The notes beneath the pieces are model-generated. The model worked only from the letters and a program-made list of their open reading frames with translations, had not been told where the DNA came from and did no database searches. From a virus, in the IMG/VR virus record IMGVR_UViG_3300021368_000288, positions 1-30,686 of that record: a DNA stretch of 30,686 bases; one strand, written 5' to 3'. The position numbers and the translations under genes are program-made. Each line of letters begins with the position of its first letter. Position 1 is the first letter of the stretch. Shown one piece after another: positions 12,472 through 20,816 of this stretch.

Positions 12472-13406
12472 TATGAAAAACTCACCGTACCCGTACCTGC
12501 TGTAAATTGTATTATTGTATCACTACCATCTGAACTACTAGAAGAGGTAAGTCCTGATCCTACTGTACATGTTATAGTATTTGCAAATCTTATAATAACA
12601 ATTCCTGATCCTCCATTTGCTCCTAGAGTTTCTGCATTATTTGCTCCACGACCACCTCCACCTGATCCTGTATTAGTTGTACCTGCAGTCGCTGCCGTAT
12701 TAAAGTCGCCTCCTGTACCTCCGCCTCCGGAGCCACCGCCAGCTTCTCCATTACCATTTCCTCGGCCTCCGCCGCCTCCACCTGCTCTTGTTACTGCAGA
12801 TCCTGTAATTGAAGAAGATAAACCATTTACACCACCTACGGATGCACTAGGAGAAGTATCGCCTGCTCCTCCGCCGCCTCCTCCCTGACGATCATCAGAA
12901 CTAGGCGGCTGCCTACCGTCTGATCCCTGTCCTGCAACTCCTAAACCTCTATCTCCTGAGTTGTAGCCACCACCACTGCCACAACCTCCATCAGCTTGTG
13001 ATCCTGATCCATTAAACGCTCGTGCTCCTCCACCGCCACCAAAAGATGTAACAGATCCAAAAACTGAACTAGATCCACGACTTGCAGAGTTTGCATTTCC
13101 TGACGATCCAGCTCCTACGGTAACTGTTATGTCTGTGTTGGTATTTACTTTTAACGGAGTTTCAGTAGAAGAGTTTCTTCCTGAGTTTTCTGAGGAGTAT
13201 GAATTTCTATAACCTCCTGCACCACCTCCGCCGCCACCGCCAAAATCTGTATTTCCTGTGCCAGCACCTCCGCCACCGCCACCAATGACTAAATATTGTA
13301 CGGATACTGTGTTAGGAACAATTATTGGACTATATTTTCGAGGATTATTACCAAGTTCTTGTGTTGGTGCGTTACCTGTGTATCCAAATTCTTGTCTAGT
13401 TACCAT
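12471..13406 (-). CDS. Glycine-rich receptor-binding adhesin
   Basis: 311 residues. After an N-terminal segment (MVTRQEFGYTGNAPTQELGN) comes VQYLVIGGGGGGAGTG and many further Gly runs (GGGGGGAG, GGGGGA, GGCGSGGG, GGSGGGG, GSGGGG) separated by short variable serine/asparagine loops. It closes with ANGGSGIVIIRF and a beta-rich end. The 'LVIGGGGGGA ... GGSGIVIIR' frame defines the Gly_rich_2-type tail-tip domains, in which polyglycine helices display variable loops. It probably determines host recognition. It sits exactly between the two A-B-C cassettes. Confidence 0.8.
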   Translation of the reverse strand: MVTRQEFGYTGNAPTQELGNNPRKYSPIIVPNTVSVQYLVIGGGGGGAGTGNTDFGGGGGGGAGGYRNSYSSENSGRNSSTETPLKVNTNTDITVTVGAGSSGNANSASRGSSSVFGSVTSFGGGGGARAFNGSGSQADGGCGSGGGYNSGDRGLGVAGQGSDGRQPPSSDDRQGGGGGGAGDTSPSASVGGVNGLSSSITGSAVTRAGGGGGGRGNGNGEAGGGSGGGGTGGDFNTAATAGTTNTGSGGGGRGANNAETLGANGGSGIVIIRFANTITCTVGSGLTSSSSSDGSDTIIQFTAGTGTVSFS

Positions 13407-13408
13407 AA

Positions 13409-13918
13409 TTAAACCACCTTATACATTGTGAACGTGCCGCTTGTAATGTTGCCACTATCAAAAGAAAAATTTATACCGTCATTTGTTTCCTGTACAGTAT
13501 GCACTCCGCCACCCTGATAACCCCTAAGCTCTGCACCGTTAGTTAAAAACGCTTGTTCAACTGTGAAAAAACTATATTTTGAACTTGAATTGAAACTATA
13601 AAGATAAAAAATCATATTATTAGCTTCTCCTGTGGCATTTCCAATTTCTTGTAAATCCCACCTAGTTTGATTTGTTGCAGAAGAATTGCCATAAGTTGTA
13701 GATGTTTTAAAATATTTATAAGCATAGTCATACTCACTATCACTATCTGCAGTTCCACTTGTTGTTGTTCTAACTTGTGTTCTAGCGTCATCAGTAGCTG
13801 GAACTAAATTACTTACTGCAACCATATAAACATCATCGGTATTAATCCCAACTAAGCTAACATTAGCTACTGCACTTGTTACTGTATTTGTTGCTACTTG
13901 TATAAGTTTTCCTGCCAT
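13409..13918 (-). CDS. Tail-fibre beta-sandwich protein C (first cassette)
   Basis: 169 residues from ATG 13918 (MAGKLIQVATNTVTSAVANV), chosen because it overlaps the upstream stop (TAATG) and has GAGGG eight bases before it; an upstream start would overlap the previous gene by 70 bases. It contains VSLVGINTDDVYMVAV, SEYDYAYKYF, GYQGGGVHTVQETNDGINFS and GNITSGTFTMY, shared with the gene at 10526-11053. Probably a structural fibre or surface component. Confidence 0.7.
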   Translation of the reverse strand: MAGKLIQVATNTVTSAVANVSLVGINTDDVYMVAVSNLVPATDDARTQVRTTTSGTADSDSEYDYAYKYFKTSTTYGNSSATNQTRWDLQEIGNATGEANNMIFYLYSFNSSSKYSFFTVEQAFLTNGAELRGYQGGGVHTVQETNDGINFSFDSGNITSGTFTMYKVV

Positions 13919-14433
13919 TACTCTACCCTCAATCCAAAAGTCTGTATAGTAATAGAGTCTAAAGTACCTGTATTTGTATAAACACAAAAACCCGTCATAC
14001 TTGAAGTATCTTTTAAAACCATAATTCCTTTTAATCCAATAGCACCTAAACTTCCCTGTGCTTGATGTTGGTTTATTAAAAAACTATAACGAGAACTAGA
14101 ATAAGGATTAAATACATAAGCAACAACACCACCGCCGTCCGAACTTTCGTCATCTTGTACTGCAAATCTATCAAACTCCGGCGAACTAGTTTCCTTTGGC
14201 TCTGTAAAAGTATTATAAGACCTTAAATAATGTGCTGCATAATCATAACTAGATGAACTTACTTTAGTGCCACTTGCGTTTATAAATCTCCAATATAAGT
14301 AATCTTCTGTTGTACTATCCATGTTTTTTGCAACTACTTTGTAAATATCGTAATCAGAATTAAAAACATCAGTTATTGAAATTGAAGATACAGAAGTTGC
14401 AGTTGTTTCGTCAATTAACCTTAATGAACTCAT
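13918..14433 (-). CDS. Tail-fibre beta-sandwich protein B (first cassette)
   Basis: 171 residues: SSISITDVFNSDYDIYKVVA, a YWRFINASGT strand pair, SSYDYAAHYL, GGGVVAYVFNP, YSFLINQHQ and a closing GTLDSITIQTFGL. It is paralogous to 11053-11568 and more distantly to the A and C members, implying repeated duplication of one beta-sandwich fold. Its ends lie one base from or overlap its neighbours. Confidence 0.7.
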   Translation of the reverse strand: MSSLRLIDETTATSVSSISITDVFNSDYDIYKVVAKNMDSTTEDYLYWRFINASGTKVSSSSYDYAAHYLRSYNTFTEPKETSSPEFDRFAVQDDESSDGGGVVAYVFNPYSSSRYSFLINQHQAQGSLGAIGLKGIMVLKDTSSMTGFCVYTNTGTLDSITIQTFGLRVE

Positions 14434-14434
14434 A

Positions 14435-15040
14435 CTAAATTTCTTTCACTCCATAAAGTTTTGCTGTTGCTGAAGTGATTGTTCCTGATAATGGCAAAAC
14501 CCTAATACCATCAACTAAACTTGCTTGTGGTAAAGCACCACCACCATACATGAAAACTGCTCTACTGTCATCACTATCATCATTGAAACTTTGCGAACTT
14601 GTAAAACTAAATTTGCTTGAATTTCCTAAATTATAAAAATATATATATGCACTTGATGGATCTGAAGTTGTATTAGCTACTTCTATTTCTCCATCTGCTG
14701 TATCTGTTATTTCTAAAAATGTGCCACTACTTGCACCCCATTGATGAGCTTGTTGATAAACATTAGCAGTTTCTAATACACCACTTTCATAAAATCTAAG
14801 TCTTATATTCATATTGCTACCTGTGAAAGAATTTATAGTCATATAGTGCACATCATATTTATTTTCTTGAATAGAAGTAAAATCAATAGCACTAACACTA
14901 GATACTGTTTGTTCTTCAATAAGTTCTAAACTACCACCCCACTCGCCATAGGATTTAAGATTGTTTATATCTTTAGGATTAAAAATTCCTGAATTTTTAA
15001 CTTGTTGATTCGGAAAGTTACCGCTGTATTTGTAAGGCAT
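14435..15040 (-). CDS. Tail-fibre beta-sandwich protein A (first cassette)
   Basis: 201 residues: GIFNPKDINNLKSYGEWGGS, LELIEEQTVSSVSAIDFTSI, YDVHYMTINSF, RLRFYESGVLE, AYIYFYNLGNSSKFSF and ASLVDGIRVLPLSG. It is paralogous to 11568-12176. It has SD AAGGA and follows a small beta-rich protein. Probably part of the adsorption apparatus. Confidence 0.7.
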   Translation of the reverse strand: MPYKYSGNFPNQQVKNSGIFNPKDINNLKSYGEWGGSLELIEEQTVSSVSAIDFTSIQENKYDVHYMTINSFTGSNMNIRLRFYESGVLETANVYQQAHQWGASSGTFLEITDTADGEIEVANTTSDPSSAYIYFYNLGNSSKFSFTSSQSFNDDSDDSRAVFMYGGGALPQASLVDGIRVLPLSGTITSATAKLYGVKEI

Positions 15041-15049
15041 ATTTTTTCC

Positions 15050-15388
15050 TTACGTTATTTCTAAAATACTCGCGAACGCTATAAGATCTCCTGAGGCTGC
15101 TCCTCCTGTGATCTTGACACTATCTCCGTTTTCTAAAAACATTTTCGCACCGTCTCCGACAATATCTATCGTTGAGTCTGCTGGAACTGTTATTGTACTT
15201 GCAATTTGTGTATCTGCTGATGCAGATGAATCTCTTACAACTACTGTAACTGTATCGTCCGCTGCACCGTCAATATTTGTTACACGAAGATTTACTAAAA
15301 CTGCAATAGCACCTGATGCAGAACATGTGTATATTGTTTGTTCTGAATTTGTTATTGCTAATCTTGCGTTTTTATATGTCTCAGCCAT
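15050..15388 (-). CDS. Small beta-rich structural protein
   Basis: 112 residues with strongly alternating hydrophobic strands (AVLVNLRVTNIDGAADDTV, VRDSSASADTQIASTITVPA, KMFLENGDSVKITGGAASGD). This is typical of short phage tail-fibre or decoration-type beta-sandwich domains. No named family is certain. It lies between the fibre protein at 15400-15894 and the first cassette. Confidence 0.65.
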   Translation of the reverse strand: MAETYKNARLAITNSEQTIYTCSASGAIAVLVNLRVTNIDGAADDTVTVVVRDSSASADTQIASTITVPADSTIDIVGDGAKMFLENGDSVKITGGAASGDLIAFASILEIT

Positions 15389-15399
15389 CTATTTCCTTT

Positions 15400-15894
15400 C
15401 TATCCTAATGCCAATATTAAACCGACACTTGCTCCACCACTTGCAGCATTTAACTGACCACTTGACGCGGTTAAGTTTGTACCTGCAATACCAGCTACTA
15501 AATCAGCGATACTTTCTTTTTTAGGATTACCACTATCATCAGCGTCTATTATTGTAATACTATCATTTGCAACGTTTACTGTACCAGCAGAAAGTGAATT
15601 TGGATCAAAGTTTACCGTTACTGTTCCTGTTGTTCCACCACCACTTAAACCTGTACCCGCAGTTACACCCTCAATATCTCCTGTTTCTGCGGAGATCCAC
15701 GCCGCTCCACTCCACGCCTTCAATAAATTTGCGGTAGTGTCATAAAACACGGTGCCTTCAACTTTATTTGTTAATGCACTATTTGCTGCACTTTCTGATG
15801 CAAATATAAAAACTAAACTGTCTTGTATGTCTTGAAATCTTGATTCGGTTACAAGATCTCCGGTAGTCCAATCAAACCATCCACCTGCTGCCAT
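15400..15894 (-). CDS. Tail-fibre protein
   Basis: 164 residues. The segment AAWISAETGDIEGVTAGTGL followed by SGGGTTGTVTVNFD is a recurrent motif in marine phage tail fibres. It is preceded by an N-terminal helical part (DLVTESRFQDIQDSLVFIFA) and SALTNKVEGTVFYDTTANLL, a typical fibre 'shaft' motif. It directly follows the tail-tip protein with a good SD. The C-terminus may trimerise. Confidence 0.7.
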   Translation of the reverse strand: MAAGGWFDWTTGDLVTESRFQDIQDSLVFIFASESAANSALTNKVEGTVFYDTTANLLKAWSGAAWISAETGDIEGVTAGTGLSGGGTTGTVTVNFDPNSLSAGTVNVANDSITIIDADDSGNPKKESIADLVAGIAGTNLTASSGQLNAASGGASVGLILALG

Positions 15895-15911
15895 AATTCT
15901 CCTTTATTTTT

Positions 15912-17156
15912 TTAAGTATAACTTATGTTTGTATCAATTCCCAACTTTGAAACTCCCAAAATCCAAGCACCTGTGGACGCAGGAGATAAACCGATTTGCC
16001 ATGTCCACGTTTTAGTTTTTGAATCTACACTATGAATAATATTCTCTATAAACAATTCATAGGTTTCGATAGTGCCTGACGGAGTTGTAACTTTTGTTTC
16101 TACAAAAGATCCAATATCTAAACCTAAGGCTTTAGGCCAAATTGATGTGTTAGTTTGTGGACGAAACTTTAATTGTCTTACAGTTGTTTGAGGTATATCA
16201 TTTTCTACTACCTTTTGTTTAGCTATTGATAAAACGTCTGAATCTTGTATATTCAATCTTCCTGTCTCTGATCTTGAATGTGTTCCAAACCTTTGAACTG
16301 AGTCATCAGATACTGCAGTTTGTTGTGATCCACCTGTTCTTGTCATAAGAATGGTATTACGGATCTTAGTATCGTCAAAGGATGATACTATATCAGAATA
16401 ATTAAGTTCTCCTGATCCCTGTCCGAATGTTGCTTGTGCAGTTGTGGTATTAGTTAATCGAAAGTTTCTATCTCTAAAAGTCGCGTTACCATTAGCTGCT
16501 ATAAAAAATGTACCGTTTTCTGCTCTTTCTACTGCTTGTAATGCAGCGAGTAATGTATCTGTTGTTGATTGTGTTTGTACCTCTAGTTGACCTGTTGATA
16601 TTGCCTGATCTGTATATCCAAAAGAATTAAGAATATTAGCTACTCTTACAGACGATAATTCTTGCTGTTGTCCGAATGCTAGTCTTGTAGTTTGTCCAAG
16701 TAGAGAAGATCCTAGTTTCCATCCAATAGAGTCCAAACTAGCATTATTTAACAATTTAAAGAGATCTACTGCTCTTATGTTGGTTACTGAGTCTGCACCC
16801 TGTCCACCGTAACTAACAGGAAAACTTTCTACAAAACCTGTAAATATTGTATATGTTGTACCTGAATATGCAGCTTTTATCCTGATCCTTTTCAATGGCT
16901 GTACTTTTGATCTATTATTTGTTGAATCGTAATAATGTGTTGTTTGATTTGGAGAAAACCTATTGTCTGAATTATCTAATTGAATTACTGCAGATCCGGG
17001 CTGGAACTGTGTTAAGTTTGAAGCTCTTCCTCTTGTAGTCTTGAAACCACGTAAAAAAGATGAAACATCTGTGTATGATTGTGAAGAATCTAAAGGATCT
17101 GAATCAAAAGCTATCTCACAAGTTAATGTTACATCCGAATCAAAAGCTACTGACAT
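15912..17156 (-). CDS. Tail-tip / minor tail protein (baseplate hub-like)
   Basis: 414 residues. The N-terminus (CEIAFDSDP..., DVSSFLRGFKTTRGR, FQPGSAVIQLDNSDNRFSPN) and the following RIRIKAAYSGTTYTIFTGFV with RAVDLFKLLN are characteristic of actinophage-type minor tail proteins with a hub-like fold. The C-terminal part includes EIAFDS-unrelated beta segments and WQIGLSPAS. It overlaps the tape measure stop (TAATG). It lies at the place where siphoviruses encode distal tail / hub proteins, and would join the tail tube to the fibres. Confidence 0.75.
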   Translation of the reverse strand: MSVAFDSDVTLTCEIAFDSDPLDSSQSYTDVSSFLRGFKTTRGRASNLTQFQPGSAVIQLDNSDNRFSPNQTTHYYDSTNNRSKVQPLKRIRIKAAYSGTTYTIFTGFVESFPVSYGGQGADSVTNIRAVDLFKLLNNASLDSIGWKLGSSLLGQTTRLAFGQQQELSSVRVANILNSFGYTDQAISTGQLEVQTQSTTDTLLAALQAVERAENGTFFIAANGNATFRDRNFRLTNTTTAQATFGQGSGELNYSDIVSSFDDTKIRNTILMTRTGGSQQTAVSDDSVQRFGTHSRSETGRLNIQDSDVLSIAKQKVVENDIPQTTVRQLKFRPQTNTSIWPKALGLDIGSFVETKVTTPSGTIETYELFIENIIHSVDSKTKTWTWQIGLSPASTGAWILGVSKLGIDTNISYT

Positions 17157-19114
17157 TATTCAGCTCCAGCTGCTACTAATCTTGAAAAGAATGCAGATTT
17201 ATCTTCAGCTTTCTTAGATGTAGTAACAATAATATCTTCAAGTGATTCATCTCCTATTTGTACATTTACTTCAATATTATTAGCAATATCTCTTAAAGCT
17301 TGATCTGCCATTGATGTTGCAGAATTAGGAATAAACTGATCAGGAGTAGGAACAGATACTCTAGGAACATCAATAGGTGCTCTTGCTAATCTTTCAGCTG
17401 CTGCAGCCATTGCATTTAGTTCTCTAGCTCTTGCATCTAATCCCTGTATCTCAGCTAAACTAGACATCAATCCAAGACCGATAGCTAAAAACCCATTTGA
17501 CTCTCCCGATTTTTGAGCAATCTTCATAAACTCTTCATCTGCTGCTAAAGACTTGAATGTCTCTACTTTTTCATTTAATTTAAGATATGTTTCTACTTGT
17601 TCGTCTAATTTTGATGTAGATCTATCAACTCTTTCTGTTAACTGTTCTTCTATGTCTGCTACTTCTTTTTTAGCGTCTCGTAGTTCCTGTGATTCTCTTG
17701 TAAGTTCAAATTCAACAAGTCTTAATTTCTCTTGTGCTACTGCTAACTCTTCACTAACATTTACTCCTTTTTGTTGAAAAAATAAGAGTTCTTGAATTTG
17801 TGCTTGTAATTCTTTCTTTTGTAATCTTTCTTCCGCTGTAGCTAATGCCTCTTTTCTTGTAGCTTCAGTAACCCTATCTTTAGCGTCTTGTAGTCCTGAT
17901 TCTGAATCTGCTAATTCTTCTTCGTCTCCTCTAAGTAACTGAACAAACTCTAAATATTTTTGTAAAGATGGAATTGCTTGTTTCTTTAGAACAACTGCAT
18001 TTTTTTCAAACTCTACTCTTTGGAGTAATGTTTGTTGTCTAAGTTTTTGTGTTTGTCCTGTAAGTAATGCATCTTGAACAATCTTCTCTGTGGTTAATCT
18101 ATTGAGAAATCTTTGTGTTTCATTAAGTTCTCTTTGTTCATCTGCTAACTGTGAAAAGTTACGTATTAAATGAACTATACCTTTATCTGTATCTCCTAAA
18201 CGATCTAATGCTAAAAAGAGATTAGTTACTCCCTCTGCTATCAATGTAAAAGCGTTTACAACACTAGGAGAAACATCTTCTACCAATTCTCTGAAAGCTG
18301 GCAACATTTCTTGTAATGCAGGAATAAGTTCAGTACCTATCTCCTCTTTAAGTTCTCTAAGTTCTGCACCTGCTGCTCTTGATTGGTTTGCAAAAGATTC
18401 TAAAGTTCTATCAAGATCTCCTATCTGAACTCCTGCTTTCTGTTGTATAAGAGCTAATGTAGCAAATGCTTTCTCTTGTCGTGTAAGTTGATCCGCATTA
18501 AGTTTTCCTGTTTGTTCAAAAGCTTTTGTTTGCACCTCAGCTTCGGTTATAGCGATACCATAAGTCTTAAGCGCTTCTCGCTCACCGACAAGAGCAGATC
18601 TAAATGCTTGAAGAACAGGCTCTGCACCTGCAGAGATGTTTGAGAAAGATGCAACGTCTGCTGCTATTTTTGTAAGTTCAATAGAAAGATCTGCGGATTC
18701 TTCTTGTGTAAAACCAATACCCTGTGCAACTGCACCTAAAGTAGCTTGAAGTTGTTGTGCCTCTCCTACTGTAAGACCGGCTTTATTAGCAAAACCCTCT
18801 AAGAATTGTGTAGCTCTTTCTGCTGCAGATCCAAATGTAGTTCCAAAAGCTGCTGCTGCCTCATCTGCTGCAACTGCTGCATTTACTGCTTGTTTAGAGA
18901 AATCAAAAAGAACTTTACCTGCAAATATAGCACCACCTGCTACTGCAACTTTACCGAGACCGGACATACTTTGACCGAATCTCTGATTAGATTTAGTTGA
19001 ATGATTTACAGTATCGTCTAAGTCTTTAGCGGATTTAGAAACCTTATCAAGACCTCTTGAAGTTTTATCTACTCCTGAAAGTTTCAGGATCATCTCTAGT
19101 GTTGCACTAGCCAT
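17156..19114 (-). CDS. Tail tape measure protein
   Basis: 652 residues, mostly helical. It begins MASATLEMILKLSGVDKTSR and continues with a Gly/Ala hydrophobic stretch (VAVAGGAIFAGKVLFDFSKQ), then the conserved FAT.. region (EAAAAFGTTFGSAAERATQF, ELTKIAADVASF, ALVGEREALKTYGI), then long coiled coils (about residues 320-530) rich in Glu, Lys and Gln. These are standard for siphovirus tape measures. By the usual scaling of about 0.15 nm per residue a tail near 100 nm is expected. It has a strong SD (GGAGGAGA) at the end of the frameshifted chaperone frame. Confidence 0.9.
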   Translation of the reverse strand: MASATLEMILKLSGVDKTSRGLDKVSKSAKDLDDTVNHSTKSNQRFGQSMSGLGKVAVAGGAIFAGKVLFDFSKQAVNAAVAADEAAAAFGTTFGSAAERATQFLEGFANKAGLTVGEAQQLQATLGAVAQGIGFTQEESADLSIELTKIAADVASFSNISAGAEPVLQAFRSALVGEREALKTYGIAITEAEVQTKAFEQTGKLNADQLTRQEKAFATLALIQQKAGVQIGDLDRTLESFANQSRAAGAELRELKEEIGTELIPALQEMLPAFRELVEDVSPSVVNAFTLIAEGVTNLFLALDRLGDTDKGIVHLIRNFSQLADEQRELNETQRFLNRLTTEKIVQDALLTGQTQKLRQQTLLQRVEFEKNAVVLKKQAIPSLQKYLEFVQLLRGDEEELADSESGLQDAKDRVTEATRKEALATAEERLQKKELQAQIQELLFFQQKGVNVSEELAVAQEKLRLVEFELTRESQELRDAKKEVADIEEQLTERVDRSTSKLDEQVETYLKLNEKVETFKSLAADEEFMKIAQKSGESNGFLAIGLGLMSSLAEIQGLDARARELNAMAAAAERLARAPIDVPRVSVPTPDQFIPNSATSMADQALRDIANNIEVNVQIGDESLEDIIVTTSKKAEDKSAFFSRLVAAGAE

Positions 19115-19315
19115 TTATCTCCTCCCTAACTTTCCTCTTGCTTGAGCTTCTGTCATTGCTTTAGCTTCCTTTTTATTCTTATCTATATAGTATAACTTCC
19201 AAGACTCAAACTCCTTAACGGACATCTGTTTTCTTAGTTGATCTACCGTCATCCCTAGATCTAAAGCTAATCTGAACTCAAAAGCGATTTCATCATTCTT
19301 CTCGAAATTGATCCG
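19115..19315 (-). CDS. Frameshifted extension of tail assembly chaperone (GT-type)
   Basis: An open frame of 66 codons plus stop with no usable start. It is in the frame one base downstream of the chaperone frame, and ends (TAA 19117-19115) directly before the tape measure ATG. It encodes AFEFRLALDLGMTVDQLRKQ, SVKEFESWKLYYIDKNKK and AMTEAQARGKLGRR. The 'LG.T..el......F..W..Y' pattern is that of GT-type C-terminal extensions. The shift must occur between 19315 and 19293 and be +1 or -2. The sequence CAA TTT CGA GAA is attractive for +1 slipping of tRNA-Phe from TTT to TTC at 19307-19304. The GAA/GAG stretch would permit -2. Confidence 0.7.
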   Translation of the reverse strand, partial: RINFEKNDEIAFEFRLALDLGMTVDQLRKQMSVKEFESWKLYYIDKNKKEAKAMTEAQARGKLGRR

Positions 19316-19649
19316 CTATATTAGCTTGATCCTCCTTTGTCCATGCCATACACTTATAGACACCTAAAAGAATCTGATCGATTATTTGTGGAGTCGCTTT
19401 AGAGTAGAAGTTTTCAACATCTTCTAATGAATCTAATTCAGGATCTTTTAATCCTTTTAAGAGTAGATACTTCTCAAAAAGAACATCATCTCTTATACCA
19501 TCTTCATTTTCAGATAGTTCGTTTATTTCAACAGTATCTGCTTTAGTCAATCCCTGAACAACAACAGATTTATTCCATTGTTCTAGTTCTACCTCCTGAG
19601 TTTTTAACGCAGGAGGATTAGATATATCTTCGAGTTTTAATCTTTTCAT
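19293..19649 (-). CDS. Tail assembly chaperone (G-type)
   Basis: 118 residues, acidic and helical: VELEQWNKSVVVQGLTKADT, FEKYLLLKGLKDPELDSLED, FYSKATPQIIDQILLGVYKC, AWTKEDQANIADQF. Position between the tail tube and the tape measure, size, and the 'WG/LT..D' type N-terminus fit the chaperone that coats the tape measure during tail assembly. SD AAAGGAGA precedes the ATG. Its end overlaps a second frame that would be fused by frameshifting. Confidence 0.75.
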   Translation of the reverse strand: MKRLKLEDISNPPALKTQEVELEQWNKSVVVQGLTKADTVEINELSENEDGIRDDVLFEKYLLLKGLKDPELDSLEDVENFYSKATPQIIDQILLGVYKCMAWTKEDQANIADQFREE

Positions 19650-19679
19650 ATAGATCTCCTTTAATCGTTAATCTATATT

Positions 19680-20087
19680 CTAAGCAGTTCCCTCAGTAAC
19701 GTCGCCTGTAATTTGAAAAGCTGCACTGAATCCTACGGCTCCTGCTATATCAGGAGTTCTATCGTAAGAAGTCAATATTGCTTTTCCACTAGCTTTTGGA
19801 TTACCTCCGGTAGTTCCTATTGGATAGAACTCGAAATCGACTTCAGATCCAAGAATACCGGTAAAATAACCATTAACAGTTGCATCAAATGTACCTGTTA
19901 ATGTTATTGTGCCATCCTTTAAGCCACTCACGAACGCTTTACTAGAATTACTGAAAGCGCTTACCTCGCTAACATCCGCTGTTCTTGATACTGCTACATC
20001 TGTAAGAACATTTGATATATCTCTTATTGTACCACCTGAATCATCGAACTTGAATGCTGCATTCTTTCCGTGTGTAAATGTTGGCAT
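19680..20087 (-). CDS. Tail tube protein, short paralogue
   Basis: 135 residues: MPTFTHGKNAAFKFDDSGGT, TADVSEVSAFSNSSKAFVSG, LKDGTITLTGTFD and SYDRTPDIAGAVGFSAAFQI. It shares all these blocks with the longer upstream gene (20097-20816), so the two arose by duplication. It lacks the C-terminal add-on domain of the longer copy. It belongs to the phage major tail tube family. Confidence 0.8.
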   Translation of the reverse strand: MPTFTHGKNAAFKFDDSGGTIRDISNVLTDVAVSRTADVSEVSAFSNSSKAFVSGLKDGTITLTGTFDATVNGYFTGILGSEVDFEFYPIGTTGGNPKASGKAILTSYDRTPDIAGAVGFSAAFQITGDVTEGTA

Positions 20088-20096
20088 TATTCTCCT

Positions 20097-20816
20097 TTAT
20101 CTTCCATGTCCAAAACTGATCGCAACAGTAAAACTAGGAGAAGATCCTCCTATTGTTAGTACCGCTCTTGCGTATCTTGCTGGATTACTTGTATTTGTTT
20201 TAAATTCAGATCCTGCAGTCGTTAATTGACTAAATGTAATGTAATCAGAAAACGAAACATTATCTGCACTTGTTTGTATTTTGGCATCTAATGTAGGAGA
20301 AGTTCCACTAGCCGCTGTTACGTGAATAGCTGCTCCACCTCCATTTGTACCTGCTGCTCCAAAATCAACTGAGGTTTCAGTTGAAGTAGTAGTAAAAGCT
20401 GCTGGAGCAACTAAACTTTTACCATCAAAAGTATCTGCATCAAATTGGAAAGCTACGGCTACAGCCACTATTCCTGCTATATCCGCTGATCTGTCGTATG
20501 ATGTTTCAATAACAGATCCTAATGTAGTAGGATTTCCTCTTGTATATCCGCTCGGAGCAATTGAGAAAGCAGATCCCGATCCACCTAATTGAGCTAAGTA
20601 CTCTGCATCTGAGTCGGGGCTTGTTGTTTCAAAGTAACCGCTCGCCGTAGCATTTCCGTCCTTTAAGCCACTTACGTAGCTCTTAGAAGAACTTGAAAAC
20701 GTACTTGTTTCGCTTACATCAGCTGTAAGTGAAACAGAAAGATCCGTAAGAGTTGTACTCAAATTAGTATTATCAAGAAGAACAACTGCATCTTTACCAT
20801 GATTAAATGTTGGCAT
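20097..20816 (-). CDS. Tail tube protein, long paralogue with extra C-terminal domain
   Basis: 239 residues. Residues 1-130 repeat the plan of the shorter paralogue downstream (MPTFNHGKDAVVLLDNT, TADVSETSTFSSSSKSYVSG, LKDGNATASGYFET, SYDRSADIAGIVAVAVAFQF). Residues 131-239 add a separate beta-sandwich (SLVAPAAFTTTSTETSVDFG, TSADNVSFSDYITFS, NPARYARAVLTIGG) of the type that projects from tail tubes. It is probably the major tail protein, with the short copy as a second tube component, or the reverse. Confidence 0.8.
   Translation of the reverse strand: MPTFNHGKDAVVLLDNTNLSTTLTDLSVSLTADVSETSTFSSSSKSYVSGLKDGNATASGYFETTSPDSDAEYLAQLGGSGSAFSIAPSGYTRGNPTTLGSVIETSYDRSADIAGIVAVAVAFQFDADTFDGKSLVAPAAFTTTSTETSVDFGAAGTNGGGAAIHVTAASGTSPTLDAKIQTSADNVSFSDYITFSQLTTAGSEFKTNTSNPARYARAVLTIGGSSPSFTVAISFGHGR

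Noticed and set aside
12463-12888. Plus-strand Pro-rich open frame opposite the glycine-rich adhesin
   Set aside because: Glycine codons read in antisense give proline; it has no start signals and runs against all other genes.
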